This document shows, in pieces, positions 22,214 to 35,175 of a stretch of DNA of 64,000 nucleotides. This DNA comes from Talpa occidentalis (lineage: Eukaryota; Chordata; Mammalia; Eulipotyphla; Talpidae): assembly GCF_014898055.3 (NCBI RefSeq), contig NW_023602073.1:24165784-24229783 (forward strand). The letters run 5' to 3'. The notes beneath the pieces were generated by a model, which saw only the letters and a list, made by a program, of their open reading frames with translations, was not told where the DNA came from and searched no databases. A program made the translations under genes and the position numbers. The first letter of the stretch is position 1. Each line of letters opens with the position of its first letter.

Positions 22214-22470
22214 TTAAAAAAAAAAAAGATTTTTTTACTTATTCATACAAGAACTGGGGTGTAGGCCAGAGGTGCAGGGGGTGAGAAGATTCACCAGAGA
22301 CAGAGTGGGGAGCAGAACAGGCGGATCTACTGAAATACACTGCTGAGGGGAGCAGGCGAGACAGAGAGGTCTGCTGCGCCATGTGGGTAGCTCCCTGGCC
22401 AGTGATCAAACTCGTGCTGCCATAGTTGCGATTGCTGGGCTTGAGGGTCGCTCTAACCCTTGCCTGGACA
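22214..22470 (-). mobile_element. tRNA-derived SINE, type A, decayed head
   Basis: Tail, body and B box are clear, but the last 50 bp toward the tRNA 5' end are rearranged or diverged. As at 6811, the tail on its own strand has an expanded T run. Confidence 0.8.
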
Positions 22471-23554
22471 GGATCTCTGTGTGTTGGCTGAGAGGTCAGG
22501 GACCCTCACCAACAGGAGCCATGAGGGAACTAACACCCAACACAGATCCTTTACAGCCCAGGGCTGGGGAAGTGGGTGATGACGGGAGTCTGGATTCTCC
22601 AGTCTTCACCAGCTGCCAAGTCTACCCAGAATAGCTCTTCTACCTGGGGCATTTGGAGGACATGGGAGTGTCCCCTCGGTGGCCAAGCCCACCAGAGCTA
22701 TTCTTCCACAAGCAGGGGGTGCACTCTTCACCAGTCCCATCCACAATCTTTCCATGCCACTCGGGGAAGAGGGCAGGCGAGGGGAAACAGGCCCGGCCAC
22801 CTGGCTGCCACTGCCCCCTGTGCCCACGCTGTGGGGGGAGGGGTCTGCCGATTCTGCCCCAGGGAGTTGGGGAAATGGGGGGAGCCGGGGAAGGAGGGGT
22901 GCGCAACACTCAGCTGCAAACCTGTTGGGGCAGCTGGTCTGCAGCACAGAGCCCAGGACCTCACAGCCCGAGCACTAACCTCAGCGCACTAACCACGGTC
23001 CTTACTGTTTCTGTAGCTACATGACTCTCAAAGTGTTGCAATCGCTTTGATCAGACTCCAGAGTTTCTGAGTGATTCGTCAGATGAAAGCCGTGCCTCTG
23101 GGGGAGAGCTTTCTCAACACGGCTTTTCTGCTCCAAGATACGTTTTTAAGGGGGAAAAAAACCCTAAACAGCCCAAGGTGAAAACAATACACAATGCACG
23201 CCACCATCTGTGTAAGAGAAGCCAGAGGGAGCATAATACCCGTATTAGCTCACAGATATTCGACTGAAAGAATCTCTGGGTTTAGAAACAATGGTTTGGC
23301 TCTGGGGACAGGAGCAGCATGGTGAGGAGACAAGAATGGGAAAAAAGATTGTTCATAGACTGCACAGAGTTGTACCATTTGAATTTGGAAACATGCAAAT
23401 GTATGATCTATTAAATACATAAAACATTAAATTTAAGTGCATTTTTACAAAACTGCAGAAGTACTGTAGGTGACAAGAATCTGATTTTCAAGGAGGAGGT
23501 CAGGGGCTTCAAAATCTATCATCAGAGTTTGATTATTTGATTATTTTTATATAT
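22471..23554. other. Intergenic, nothing recognised
   Basis: GC-moderate at first, AT-rich after 23130. Short overlapping frames around 22600-23020 on both strands look like chance openings in GC-rich DNA. Confidence 0.4.
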
Positions 23555-23815
23555 TTTTAAGATTTATTTATTTATACAAGCACTGGGTACAGTCAGAAGC
23601 GCGGGAGGGTGAGAGAATTCACCAGAGGCAGAGCAGGGAACAAAACAGGCAGACTGACGAAATGCACTGCTGAGGGGAGCAGCGGGCGCGGCAGAAGAGG
23701 TCTGCACGCCATGTGGGACCCTTGCCAGTGGCCGGGGATTGAATCGGCACTGCAGAGGCTGCCTGCGGGCAACTTCGCAGCCCAGAGCTCAATCGCTGCG
23801 CCACCAGGAGAGGCC
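23555..23815 (-). mobile_element. tRNA-derived SINE, type B2
   Basis: It has the tail TTTATACAAGCACTGGGTAC and the GCGCGGGAGGGTGAGAG block of type B2. TTGATTATTTTTA flanks both sides (about 23534 and 23817). Confidence 0.92.
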
Positions 23816-24191
23816 CTTGATTATTTTTAAATAGGCCAACCTAAGAGTAATAAATAAAATGGAATCTGGCCATTTGCAGAAAGAGACACTAATAACTATC
23901 AGGCCAGGGCTACGTCTCCGCTCTGCACTCCATTCTCCTGAAGGAGAGGACACTCTGCTACATGAAAAAAAGAAACTAAGGGGTCCCAAACCAGTAAGGC
24001 TGAGGACAAGAGTAGAGTGACCCCTGAACCTGCCAAGAACCAACCCAATGCACTATATCTTTAGAATAATGAGTGTTGACAAGTTTTGTGCTATCATTTT
24101 GAGGTCATATAGTAGGATGTATCATAAATAATTTCCTCTCTAGCAACACGAGCACCCTTTCACATTGAGGTTATTAAAAATATATATATTA

Positions 24192-24472
24192 AGGGGTCTC
24201 CCTAGTGGTGCAAGGGGTTAAGACGCAGCACTACGATGCTATCCGCAGCACAGGTTCGATCCCCGGCCAGAGAGCTACCCACATGGTGCAGCAGACCTCT
24301 CCTGTCTCCCCGCTGCTTCCCTCAGCTATGTATTTCAGTCAGTCTGCCTATTCCGCTCTCCACATTGTCTCTGGTGAATCCTCTCACACACACACACACA
24401 CCCCTGCCACACCTCTGGCCTGTATCCCAGTTCTTGTATGCCTAAATAAATAAATCTTTAAAAAAAGAAAAG
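24192..24472 (+). mobile_element. tRNA-derived SINE, type A, with internal (CA)n
   Basis: The head is TCTCCCTAGTGGTGCAAGG and the tail GCCTAAATAAATAAATC. A (CA)8-type microsatellite has grown inside the body near 24386-24402. Confidence 0.92.
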
Positions 24473-24725
24473 AATCACTTTATGCTGAAATGATGCCATT
24501 TCAGATATATAGGATTAAATGAAACAATATTAAAATTCATTCCATTCATTTCTTTTTGCTTTTTGTCTTTTTGTAGTGGCAATTAGAACAATCTAACTTT
24601 GCCCATGCTTTCTGTTGGAGAGTGCTGTGCTAGAGAACAAAATCTAGACAAGGCATCTTTGGCCTCTGCTGACATTCCCCGTAACTAGGGAGTCCGGGGT
24701 ACACCCAGATCGAAATAACCAATAC

Positions 24726-25010
24726 TGGGCCTCCCTTGGTGGCGCAGGCGGTTGAGCACCGTGCTGTGAAGCTGTCCACAGTCTCTGCAGCGCCGGTTCA
24801 ATCCCAGCCATCGAGGGTCCCACATGGCGCGGCAGACCTCTCCCGTCACGCCCACTGCTCCCCTCAGCAGCGTATTTCATCAGTCTGCCTGTTCTGTTCC
24901 CCGCTCTGTCTCTGGTGTATTCTCTCACCCTCCCGTGCATCTGATCTGTACCCTGGATCTTGTATAAATAAATAAATAAATCTTTAAAAAAAAAAGAAAG
25001 AAAAAAGAAA
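24726..25010 (+). mobile_element. tRNA-derived SINE, type B1
   Basis: It is full length, flanked by GAAATAACCAATAC (left) and GAAATAACCAATGC (right). A perfect-looking A box is in TGGTGGCGCAGGCGG and a B box in GGTTCAATCCC. Confidence 0.93.
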
Positions 25011-26071
25011 TAACCAATGCTATGACAGTATTTCATTAATTCCCAAGTAAGTGAGGGAGACAACATAAGCCTTTCGCATGCCAGGAGGGAACATATCTGG
25101 AGGGGAGTGCACCTGTGCCGGCTGGGAAGGCATGGGGGAGAGAGGCCAGGCCGGGCCACCCGCTTACAGGTCACGGTGGAACCCCAGCTCCCCTTCGCGG
25201 CCCCTGAGTTGTCTGCGCTGACACCTGATGCACGGGGCTGCCCACGCACCAGCGGTTCTGCAGCACCAACGGGGTGTCCTGCAATTCAGTCGGTTCAGAC
25301 ACTGACTGTCTGGAGCTGGCACAGACCCCGGGCTGACTTCACTCCAGGACTGCCTTGCCAACTCTGCCATAAAAAAGGTGCCCAGCCCACTCTCCCTTTC
25401 CTCTGACCAACGAGTCTGGGGGTTCCCATGCCCACTCTCCCCTCCCGTTTGATAATTCACTACTGTGACTCAGAGAACTTAGTAAAAACACCTTAACTCA
25501 GGGTATTGGTTTATCATAAAGGATACGCTCAGGGCAACCAAGTGAAGAGATGCACAGGGCAAGGTGGGGGTGCCAGTGCTGCGTTTCCTGGCCCTCTCAG
25601 GGTATGCCAGCCCCCAGGGACTCAACGTTCACCACAAACTGCCACAGATTGTTTTGGGACTTGATGGAGATTTCTTTACTTAAGCACAATTGACTAAGTC
25701 ACTGGCCGTTGGTGGCTGAAATTTCCAACCCCTCGCTTCTCCCCAGAGCTCAAGGGGCTGAACGGTCCAGCCTTCTGACCACATGGTTGATTCCTCTGGC
25801 TACTAGCTCCACCCTAAAGCCATCGAGAGCCCCCCAAGAGCCATCTCATTGGCATAAACTTGTGTACCGGCAAGAGGGGCTCATTATGAAGAACAGGCCC
25901 TCTGTCCCTCAGGAGACTCCAGGGTGTTAGGAGTCCTGTGGCTAGAACCAGGGACAGAGGCCAAATGTTTGTTTCTTCTTCCATCCAGTCCATACAAGCA
26001 GCATGTCCCTAAACCGGTGGCTTCCAGACTCATCTGGCAGTGGCACCTGCATACATCCTACACCCTGACAC

Positions 26072-26104
<33 letters not shown>

Positions 26105-27526
26105 ACATGTGTACATAAAACACTGAAATGAATGTTTCATACAAATTCCAGAAAGTTGTGCTGACCCTAACTCTATGCAATACACTGATAGTTTCAACTC
26201 AGCTCAGTTCACTCCTATCCCACTGTTTCTCCTTCATCCTTTCTCTTTTAAATGCTGACTCCAATCCATGAAATTGATTTCTCCACCCACTAATGTGTCT
26301 CAAGACAGTTTGAAAAACACTCTGCTCTCAATAACCCAGACCCATAATACCTCCTCTCTGAGACTTTCTGAGGAAAAGTCAGACACAAAGACACCTTCTG
26401 CAAAGGGGAGCAGACCCTGGGACTTGCAGATTAGGGTGCAAATGCGCAGAATAAACACAGCGCTTGGGGCATGTCACCTGTCCAGACAAGGAGCAGGATG
26501 AAAGCCCCTGAGGGTGGTCCATCCACTCAGACAGGTGAGCCCCATGGAACTACTGAACACATACTTCCCAGACAGCCACTTGCTTCAGGGACCCAGAAGA
26601 GTACCCCAGGACCCTCTTCACCCCTTACCCACCCTCAGGTTTGTACTTGAGTCCCTGCTGCACCACTGCCAGCCTCGCCTATGCCCTGGCCCCCGACTAG
26701 TCCTCACAAGGCCATCTTCAGACTGATGATGTCACCACCAGACACCAGCAGCCAGCAGGTGGAATCACCACCGGGACCTCTGCCCAGGGGTGTGGATGCA
26801 ACAGGAAGGGGGTCCCGTTCCGGCACTGGAAAAGGGATGCTGGCCAGAAGAAAGAAGCATGTTCCAGAAAGGATAGCTAAGGGCTTTGCTTTAAGAGATG
26901 TCATACCCAGCCTTGTGGGTTTGAAGACAGAAGCTCTTTGTTATTCCCCAGAAGTGAGCAGTTTCTTGTGCTTTCTTTATCATCCCCTAGATGAAGTCTC
27001 CACAGCATCCTATCCCTTCTCCTAAAGGGCCATGTCTGACAATTGTGCAGTTACAAGCGGGGTGTGCTTGTCTGTGGGTTTATGGGGCTGGAGTGACTTC
27101 AACACCACCAGGGACCTGCTGCCCCAGGCAGGAAGGAGACAATTTGTGGGTGTGGATTAGGCCAATTTACAGAGCAAGGGAAATTAGTAAATCCATGAGG
27201 AAAAGCATCCTAACCGGACTGCCCCGGAATGTTGTATAACCCGCATTCATTTGCATCTCTAGATGCTAAAAAAAAATCATTTAAAAATGATATTCATTGA
27301 GTGTTCTCTTTTATGTTACAAATGTCAATTTTTTCACTGATGTTTTTAATGTTCAAAACAGAAACAAGTCACTCATAATTATACTCCTCAGAGAAGATCA
27401 CTGTTATGATTTTGACATTTTTCCTGTCATTTTTCCCAGGCATGTGTGTGTGGACATTTGATATATATTTTTAATCATTAAGCTGTGTATGTGGTATCAC
27501 CATCTGCTTTTTAAATTTGCCATTAT
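25011..27526. other. Intergenic with one probable ancient LTR and a (CA)n tract
   Basis: No gene was recognised. About 25600-25925 resembles an old LTR text ('gtcactggccgttggtggctgaaatttccaacccctc...ggctcattatgaagaacaggcc') whose family I cannot name. A (CA)n microsatellite lies at 26073-26099. The short frames have no known similarity. Confidence 0.4.
26073..26099 (+). repeat. (CA)n microsatellite
   Basis: About 13 CA units in an otherwise unique stretch. Confidence 0.95.
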
Positions 27527-27527
27527 A

Positions 27528-27800
27528 GGGCCTCCCCTGGTGGCACAGCGGTTGAGCTCTGGGCTGCAAAGCTGCCCGCAGCCTCTGCAGCTCTGGTTCA
27601 ATCCCCAGCCACCGGTAAGGGTCCCACATGGCGCGCAGACCTCCCCTGCCGCTCCCGCTGCTCCCCTCAGCAGTGTATTTCGTCAGTCTGCCTGTTCTGT
27701 TCCCTGCTCTGGCTCTGGTGAATTCTCTCACCCTCCCGTGCTTCTGACTGTACCCAGTGCTTGTATAAATAAATAAATAAATCTTTAAAAAATAATAAAA
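27528..27800 (+). mobile_element. tRNA-derived SINE, type B2
   Basis: It is full length. The target-site duplication AAATTTGCCATTATA on the left recurs after the tail as AAATTTGCCGTTATA. Confidence 0.94.
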
Positions 27801-29888
27801 AATAAATAAAATAAATTTGCCGTTATATTAAAGCATTTCCCATGTTGTCTTCAAAATTATCCAATGAAATAATTTCATCTCCACTTCTCCCTTTTCACTC
27901 TTAAAATGTGTATAATGTACATTGTAAATATAAATACATATAGTGCGTACTATAAATATAAATACATACTACACAGTATAGAAATAACATAAATATACAC
28001 AATCTATTAAAGAAGTAAATACATATACCCATCTATGTCTGCAAAATATATTATTACACAGATTTAGAAGATACAGTTTCTCAGTGTTCTCACTTAGATA
28101 GCAGCCTCCTTAGTGAATATGCCAAAGTAAAGAAAATCTTGCTCGTTTTCCCACAACTGCTTTGACATGAGGCAGCCTCTCCTGCTCCTCCTAGTAAGTC
28201 ACATGTGCTTTTGCATGTCCCAGGAAGGAGGCCTAGAATCCTCTCCTACTTGATAGAAAGGTGAAGGTCTACTAAAGCAATCACTGGAGTTTTTAGAAGC
28301 GGGAAGGTGGCGCCATGTCTTCTCTCATGGAGGCCTTTTAGGGTGAGGTGTCCCCCAAGGCCCATCTGGTCTTCCCAAGCCCACAGACAGAGGTTCTGGG
28401 GCCTCCCCCACTATCTGTGAAATGGGACTTCTTCTGGACTCCACTGATTTTACTTTGGGGTGGGGGGGCTGAATTTCAACTTAGGGGTGGGGAGATGGAG
28501 AGGGGAGGCCACTTAAGTTTATAAACCTGCTGCCTGCACCCCACCCAGCTCTCCCCGTGCATGTTGTGACGTCACTCTGGCAGTTTTATTTCTCGGAGGA
28601 TGAAAACCCGGCCCGCCCCGGCCCACCTCCAGAGCTCTTTCCAAGAGCACATCAGAAGGCTGGTGTGCTGGCCCAGCTTGAGCCCCGAGCACCTCAAAGG
28701 AAAGGGCACCTCCCAGCTCCGAAACTGCATCACCCCCTTCCTTCCTGCTACTGACATCATCCACTGCAGAGCTCTCCTTCGTAACATCACTCCATGTCCC
28801 GCTCACTCTAGCCCTCCCTCCAGCCACCCATGCAGGCCTCTCGGCCTAACCCCACCTGTCCACCATGAGGCAGCCTTCCAAAGAGGGCGCCAAGACACGC
28901 GAAAGACGACGGTGCCGCCCCAACCAGGCCTTCGCGTGGCTTGGAATGGGCCAGTGCACGAGGCAGTGACCGGCTTCTCCGGGGCTTTCCCAAAGTGAAA
29001 TGAGGCCACATGAGACAAATCCCTTCACTGTTTCTATGAATGTGCAGGAGCCTGGGGCTGGACCACCTGAGAAAGCAGGGGCGGAGGAAGCCATAGGTCT
29101 TCTGCTCTCTCCTGCCTGTCAGCAGGGGCAGGGCTGTGGGGCCAACTGGGGCCTGAGGGGGAGAAGGGAGAGCTGGGGAGAGCTGTCTGCAGGGAGGAGA
29201 AGCAACCTAGAATCACCATCACCCTGCAAGGGGGAGCCTGCCAGCCCAGCTCACCAGGCTCTGGTGAGGACATGCCGGTGTCTTAGCAGGAGTCAGCCTC
29301 AAACTTCAGGAGGCAAAATGTGTTTATTTGGAATCAAAGAATTATAAATTCAGGGTAAGAAGATTTTCTGCTAGAAGATCCAGAATGCGGCCTCCTCCCT
29401 TAAAGAAATAGAGTCGGGGGTTTTATGGGAGGAAAAGAAGGTGAGGAAAATGGTTAGAGAAGCGCTAACTATTGTTAACCAGCCTCAGCTATTCTTGACT
29501 GGACATAGTCAGTGACTGATTCTGTTCTCCACAGGAAGTCGGTTCTCCGCATCAGAAGACTTCTCAGACAATTGTTCTGAGAACAATCGCTCTTGGCCTA
29601 GTCCAAAGGTCTTTGGCCCAGTTTAAAGTTCTTTGACCTAGTTCAGAAGAGACAGGTAGTACCATTCCTCTGTCATGGCTCAACCGCTCCTTTATAAAAA
29701 TGGCACCACAAATGTCAGCTTTTCATGCAGGTTACGAAGCAGGCCTTCCCATAGAATGGATACCCTTAGAGAGTCTGCCTCCTCCAGAAGCTGACCTCGG
29801 GCAAGGGTGGAAGAGCTTTAGCCACCCCTCCACCTGCGTGTCCCCAAGACTCCTGGCAGGGCTCTGTCAGTCAAGAAATGCAAATCTG
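27801..29888. other. Intergenic; AT-rich then GC-moderate
   Basis: 27840-28080 is AT-rich with TATA/ATATA runs. 28500-29000 is GC-richer. The latter has several short overlapping frames, none recognised. 29300-29700 may be an old antisense LTR (AATAAA-type signal reversed near 29320), but I cannot confirm it. Confidence 0.4.
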
Positions 29889-30161
29889 TGCCTCCCTGGT
29901 GGCACAAGGGGTTAAGTCTCAGCACTATGCAGCTGTCGGCACCCTGTGCAGCACGAGTTTGATCCTTGGCCAAGAGGTGACCCACATGGCATAGCAGACC
30001 TCTCCTGACTTGCCCACTGCTCCCCTCAGCAGTGTGTTTCAGTAAATCTGCCTGGTCTGTTCCCCACTCTGTCTCTGGTGAGTCTTCTTGCCCCTCCCCC
30101 CCCGCATCTCTGGCCTGTACCCCAGTTCTTGTATGCATAAATAAATAAATCTTTTTTAAAA
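29889..30161 (+). mobile_element. tRNA-derived SINE, type A
   Basis: It is full length, from GCCTCCCTGGTGGCACAAGG to the tail GCATAAATAAATAAATC. The flanking duplication is AAATGCAAAT. Confidence 0.92.
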
Positions 30162-30212
30162 ATGCAAATATTTAACCAGGAGATAAGGGCATGGATTGGT
30201 TTGACGCACTAG

Positions 30213-32064
30213 TTTACCTTTGTCTTTTTTTTTTTTTTCCATTTAGTATTTATTTATTTATTTATTTTTTAATATTAAATTTTATTTTTATATTCCCCCA
30301 TACAATTGCAAACGCCCCATTCTGACCCCAATCCTTCCCTTCCCGCCCCCCACCCCCCAAAAAGTGTCTCTGGTTCATAGTTTTTTGTTGATTTTGATTT
30401 TCACTTTCTTATATTCATTTTCCTGGTCCCTTATTTAAGTTTTCTAGATTCCTGCTATGAGTGAGACCATCTGGTATTTTTCTTTTTCTTTTTGGCTTAT
30501 TTCGCTGAGCATGATCCCTTCCAGCGCCATCCATGTTGCTGCAAATGGCATGTGTTTATCTTTTTTGAATGCTGAGTAATATTCCATGCTGTATATGTAC
30601 CACATCTTCTTGATCCAGTCATCTGTTTTTGGGCATTTGGGTTGTTTCCAAAGCTTAGCTATTGTAAACAGTGCTGCTATAAACATAGGGGTGCAGGTGC
30701 TCTTTGGAATTGATGTTTCTGTGTCCTTTGGGTAAATCCCTAGGAGTGGAATTGCTGGATCATATGGAAGCTCTATGTTTAGTAGGTCCAGAAATCTCCA
30801 CACAGCTCTCCATAGTGGTTGGACCAGTTTGCACTCCCACCAACAGTGCAGAAGAGTTCCTTTTTCTCCACACCCTCGCCAACATTTGTTGTTGCTAGTT
30901 TTTTTAATATGTGCCATTCTCACTGGTGTGAGATGGTATCTCATGGTAGTTTTGATTTGCATTTCCCTGATTACAAGTGATGTTGAACATTTTTTCATAT
31001 GTCTGTTGGCCATTTGCATTTCCTCTTCAGAGAAGTTTCTTTTTAGCTCTTCTGCCCATTTTTTGACTGGATTATTTTCTTTGTTGTTGTTGAGTCTCAT
31101 CAGCTCTTTGCAGATTTTTGTGATCAGTCCTTTATCATTAGTGTTGGGTGCAAAAATATTCTCCCAGTTGGAACACGCAAAAGTCAGTAGCCTTCCTATA
31201 CACAAACAATAAATCTGAAGAAGAAGAAATAAAAAAAACCACCCCTTTTATTATCGAAACAAAAAAAATCAAATATTTGGGAATAAATCTAACAAAAGAG
31301 GTAAAGGACCTATACAAAGAAAACTATAAAACACTGTTAAAAGAAATAGAAGAAGACACAAAGAAATGGAAAGACATCCCCTGCTCATGGATTGGAAGAA
31401 TAAACATTATTAAAATGGCCATCCTACCAAAAGCAATATACAGATTCAATGCTATTCCAATCAAAATCTCAATGGCATTCTTCAAAGAAATAGAACAATT
31501 ATTGATGAAATTCATATGGAATCACCAAAAACCCCGAATAGCCAAAGCTCTACTGAAAAAAAAAGAAGGAAATGGAGGCATCACACTCCCAGACTTCAAA
31601 CTATACTACAAAGCCATAATCATTAAAACTGCATGGTATTGGAACAAGAACAGACATACAGACCAATGGAATAGAATAGAAAATCCAGAAATAAACCCAC
31701 AGATTTATGATCAACTAATCTTTGACAAAGGAGCAAAGACTATGCATTGGAGCAAAGAAAGTTTGTTCAATAAATGGTGCTGGGAATACTGGGTCGCTAC
31801 ATGCAAAAGAATGAAGCTTGACCACTACCTCACACCATACACAAAAATCAACTCAAAATGGATTAAAGAACTAGACATAAGACCTGAAACCATAAAATAT
31901 ATAGAAGGAAATATAGGCGAAACACTACGGGATTTGCACATCAAAGACATCTTTACAGACACATCACCCAAAGCAGTGATAGTGAAGGCAAAGATAAACA
32001 GCTGGGACTACATCAAATTAAAGAGCTTCTGCACAGCAAAAGAGACAATACCTTTGTCTTTTTA
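30213..32064 (-). mobile_element. Large 5'-inverted L1 insertion with long ORF2 segments
   Basis: The left part (30229-31175) is L1 3'UTR plus the ORF2 C-terminus on the minus strand. It is an open frame of 253 codons (30444-31205), with the cysteine-rich region [15 protein letters not shown] and [18 protein letters not shown]. The right part (31176-32049) is the preceding ORF2 segment on the plus strand, open for about 300 codons, with the thumb and post-RT motifs [20 protein letters not shown] and [14 protein letters not shown]. The two join head-inverted near 31176. TACCTTTGTCTTTTT flanks both ends (30213 and 32047). Few stops or frameshifts are present, so the insertion is relatively young. 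It is incomplete and immobile. Confidence 0.93.
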
Positions 32065-32391
32065 AGGCAGCCTTGGTTTTCAAGACAGCACCTTTCTAAT
32101 AGTATCAGCCCTCTCACCTGGCTGATAAAATCTGGTGCTGGAGGGTATGAGGTGACAGGGGCAGAGATCAGCACTTGGATCTTCTAAACCCACACCCATC
32201 TTGACACAACCACTTCCCTCCCACGCCGCCCTCTCTTGTGCCAAGAAGAGAGAGGGTCATGCCATCCTGGGTCATAAGGCAGAAGGCAGAGCTCCTCCGC
32301 CACACCTTTCATACCAAAAGTCTGCAGGAACCAAGACTAATCTCGATTTCAGTTGGAAGTAATTAGCAAAAAGAGAAAGAAAAAGAAAAGG

Positions 32392-32592
32392 AGGACCTCC
32401 CTGGTAGTGCAAGGGGTTGAGCACCGCACTATGAGGCAATCCGCAGCCTCTGCAGCACGGGTTCGATCCCCGGCCAGCCAGGGAGCAACCCATGTGGAGC
32501 AGCAGACCTCTCCTGACTGGCCCGCTGCTCCCCTCAGCAGTGTACTTCAGTCAGTCTGTCTGTTCTGTTCCCCACTCTGTCTCTGGTGGATC

Positions 32593-32623
<31 letters not shown>

Positions 32624-32724
32624 GCTCTCTCTCGCTCTCTCTCTCTCTCTCACACACATACACTCACACCCCGTATCTCTGGCCTCTAACCCAGCTCTTG
32701 TATGCATAAATAAATCTCTAAAAA
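32392..32724 (+). mobile_element. tRNA-derived SINE, type A, expanded by (CT)n
   Basis: The head is CCTCCCTGGTAGTGCAAGG. A (CT)n/(GCTCT) microsatellite of about 60 bp (32594-32652) followed by a (CA)n stretch has expanded inside the body. The tail is GCATAAATAAATC. Confidence 0.92.
32594..32652 (+). repeat. (CT)n microsatellite inside SINE
   Basis: Long CT run with CGCT interruptions, followed by CACACA. Confidence 0.95.
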
Positions 32725-33327
32725 GGCCTGAAAATGAGTGTTATTTAAGAAGATGATTCTTTAAAGAAAAGAAAAGGAGATCAAACTTTGAACATTTTCG
32801 CTGGGACAAAAATGAGTTTGCATTCCCTCTTTCCCCTTCATGGCCTATGATGTCACGTCGGGAGAATTTCCCTTACAAGTCAGAACAGCCCATCTCGGAG
32901 AGAGGCGCCCTCACAGTGTGAAAAGATGGAGCATCTCATCTCCACGTATCACATGGAAGGATGAGCTGGCGGCTTTTACACTTGGGTGAACATGAGTCAC
33001 CACAGCTCCTCAAAATCGTGAAATCCTGCCAGATCCCCCCACACGCCCCCAAGATACATAGGAGCAGCCCTCCCCAGGATTCCAGTGCAAACGGGTGGAG
33101 CCTAGACTTTGAGAAACACTGGGCTGGAAATCTTTGCCTTGGGCAGACTGTGGACCTTGGGGAGGACGAAAGGGGACTGCGGGGTGAAGCAGCAGAGGCA
33201 AGGAGTGCAGATGTCTCTTTTAAGAAGTCTAGAAAGGGCAGAGAAGAAATTAAATGATCACTGCTGGTGACAGGGGATGCTGTGTACCTTTTTTATTTAG
33301 ACATTTCAAGAAGTTGCAAGATTTCTT
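32725..33327. other. Intergenic, possible MER5 remnant
   Basis: 33000-33125 carries weak MER5A-type text ending GACTTTGAGAAACACTGGGC. Otherwise nothing is recognised. Confidence 0.35.
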
Positions 33328-33593
33328 TTTAAAAATTAATTTTTTTATTTATGCATACAAGAGCTGGGGTGAAGGCCAGAGATGAAGGGTGAGAGGATTC
33401 ACCAGAGACAGTATGGGGAGCAGAACAGGTGGATCTACTGTAATATACTGCTGAGGGGAGCACTGGGTGAGACAGGAGAGGTCTGCTGTGCCATGTGGGT
33501 CACCTCCCTGGCCAGGGATTGAACTCGTACTGCAGTGGCTGATGATAGCTTCATAGTGCTGAGACTTAACCCCTGTGCCACCAAGAAGGCCCA
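33328..33593 (-). mobile_element. tRNA-derived SINE, type A
   Basis: It is full length. AAGTTGCAAGATTT precedes the tail (about 33311) and recurs after the head (33594). Confidence 0.93.
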
Positions 33594-34459
33594 AAGTTGC
33601 AAGATTTTAGGTGCCTTTATATGCTGGGATGAAAGGCCCATGGGTGAGGGGCTGGCTGAAGAGAATAGGGTGAAGATAAAGATACCAGGTCCCAGAAGAA
33701 GGGAGCAGGTCTAAGGCTCATTGCCCCTCCCCATCCCCCCAGGTGAAGACCACTCAGCTTGCAGAGGAGGATGGGAGCTCAACCTTGGGGTCAGAAGGCA
33801 TTCTGAAGAATAACTTTTTGAGATAAGAGGAAAACGTGGGAGTGCTGCCATCTAAAGTTGCTATCACGGTGTTGCTGAAGTACTGGAATAGGGAGAGAGG
33901 ACTTGGAGAGAAGATATATACCAAGGAAAGTTCTAGTTGTCAGAGCCCAGATGGTACTGGATCCCAAGAAGCTCACAGGATCTATTCTAACTTCTCACCA
34001 AAAGGGTGCAGTAGAAATCCTAACCGCTCCCCACACTGCTGCCTCGTACTCCTATTTTAGGCCAATGAGCCAGCGGTTTTCAGTGGACAATCTCAGAAAG
34101 CACTAAGGGATGAGAGATATCTGATACGTTCTGCTTTGTGGATCCTCTGACATCTCTGAAGTAGAGAGGAAGGAAGACGAAGATGAGGAGGAGGGAAGGG
34201 GGGACAACAAGCAAACTAAGAACCCATGCTCCTGAGAGACCTTTTCTTTCTTCGAAGGCTTGAGGGTTAACTTACAGGGCATCATGCCTTTGAGGGCTTT
34301 GTCGTGCTGCTGTGACCTCTCGTTGCCTCAAACCTATCCTGTGTTGCTGACCAGCTTAGTCCACAGTTAAGAAGACCTATGTTTGGTTGAACATATTTTC
34401 TGTGGCCCATCAGTCTCATGCTTGTGAGCATTTGTTTTCAAACAACTCAAGTACCTAAG
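33594..34459. other. Intergenic, nothing recognised
   Basis: GC-moderate, purine-rich near 34160-34210. No gene or named repeat. Confidence 0.4.
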
Positions 34460-34903
34460 GAGAGATGAGTGTGGTATATAGGATGGAATACTACTCAGCC
34501 ATAAACAAGATGAACTCTTGCCGTCTGTGACAACATGCATGGAAATGGAATAGATAATGCTAAGTGAAATAAGTCAGAAGGAGAAAGTCAAAAAAAATAG
34601 ATGTCTCTTTTAAGACACCCTACTGATTGGGAGAAAATTTTTGCATTCCATGCCACTGGTAAGGGACTGATCACAAAGATATACAAAGAACTCACATGAC
34701 TCAATAAAAACAAAGAAAACAATCTAGTCACAAAATGGGCAGAAGAATTTAAAAAATACTTCTCCAAAGAGGAAATGCAAATGGCCAACAGATATAAGAA
34801 AAAATGTTTAACATCCCTCATAATCAGGGAAATACAAATAAAAACCACAATGAGATACCACCTTACACCATTAAGAATGGCACATATTAAAAAAAAACTA
34901 GCG

Positions 34904-35175
34904 GGCCTCCCCTGGTGGTACAGGCGGTTGAGTGCAGCACAGTGAAGCTGTCCACAGCATCTGCAGAGCTGGTTTGATCCCGGCTGGCCGGCGAGGGGCC
35001 CACATGGCGAAGCAGACCTCTCCTGACTGGCCTGCTGCTCCCCTCAGCAGTGTATTTCGTCAGTCTGCCTGTTCTGTTCCCCGCTCTGTCTCTGGTGAAT
35101 CTTCTCACCCTCCCGCGCATCTGGCCTGTACCCAGTTCTTGTATAAATAAATAAATAAATCTTAAAAAAAAAAAC
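34904..35175 (+). mobile_element. tRNA-derived SINE, type B1, inside L1
   Basis: It is full length and interrupts the L1 text at AACTAGC, which is repeated after the SINE tail. Confidence 0.93.
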
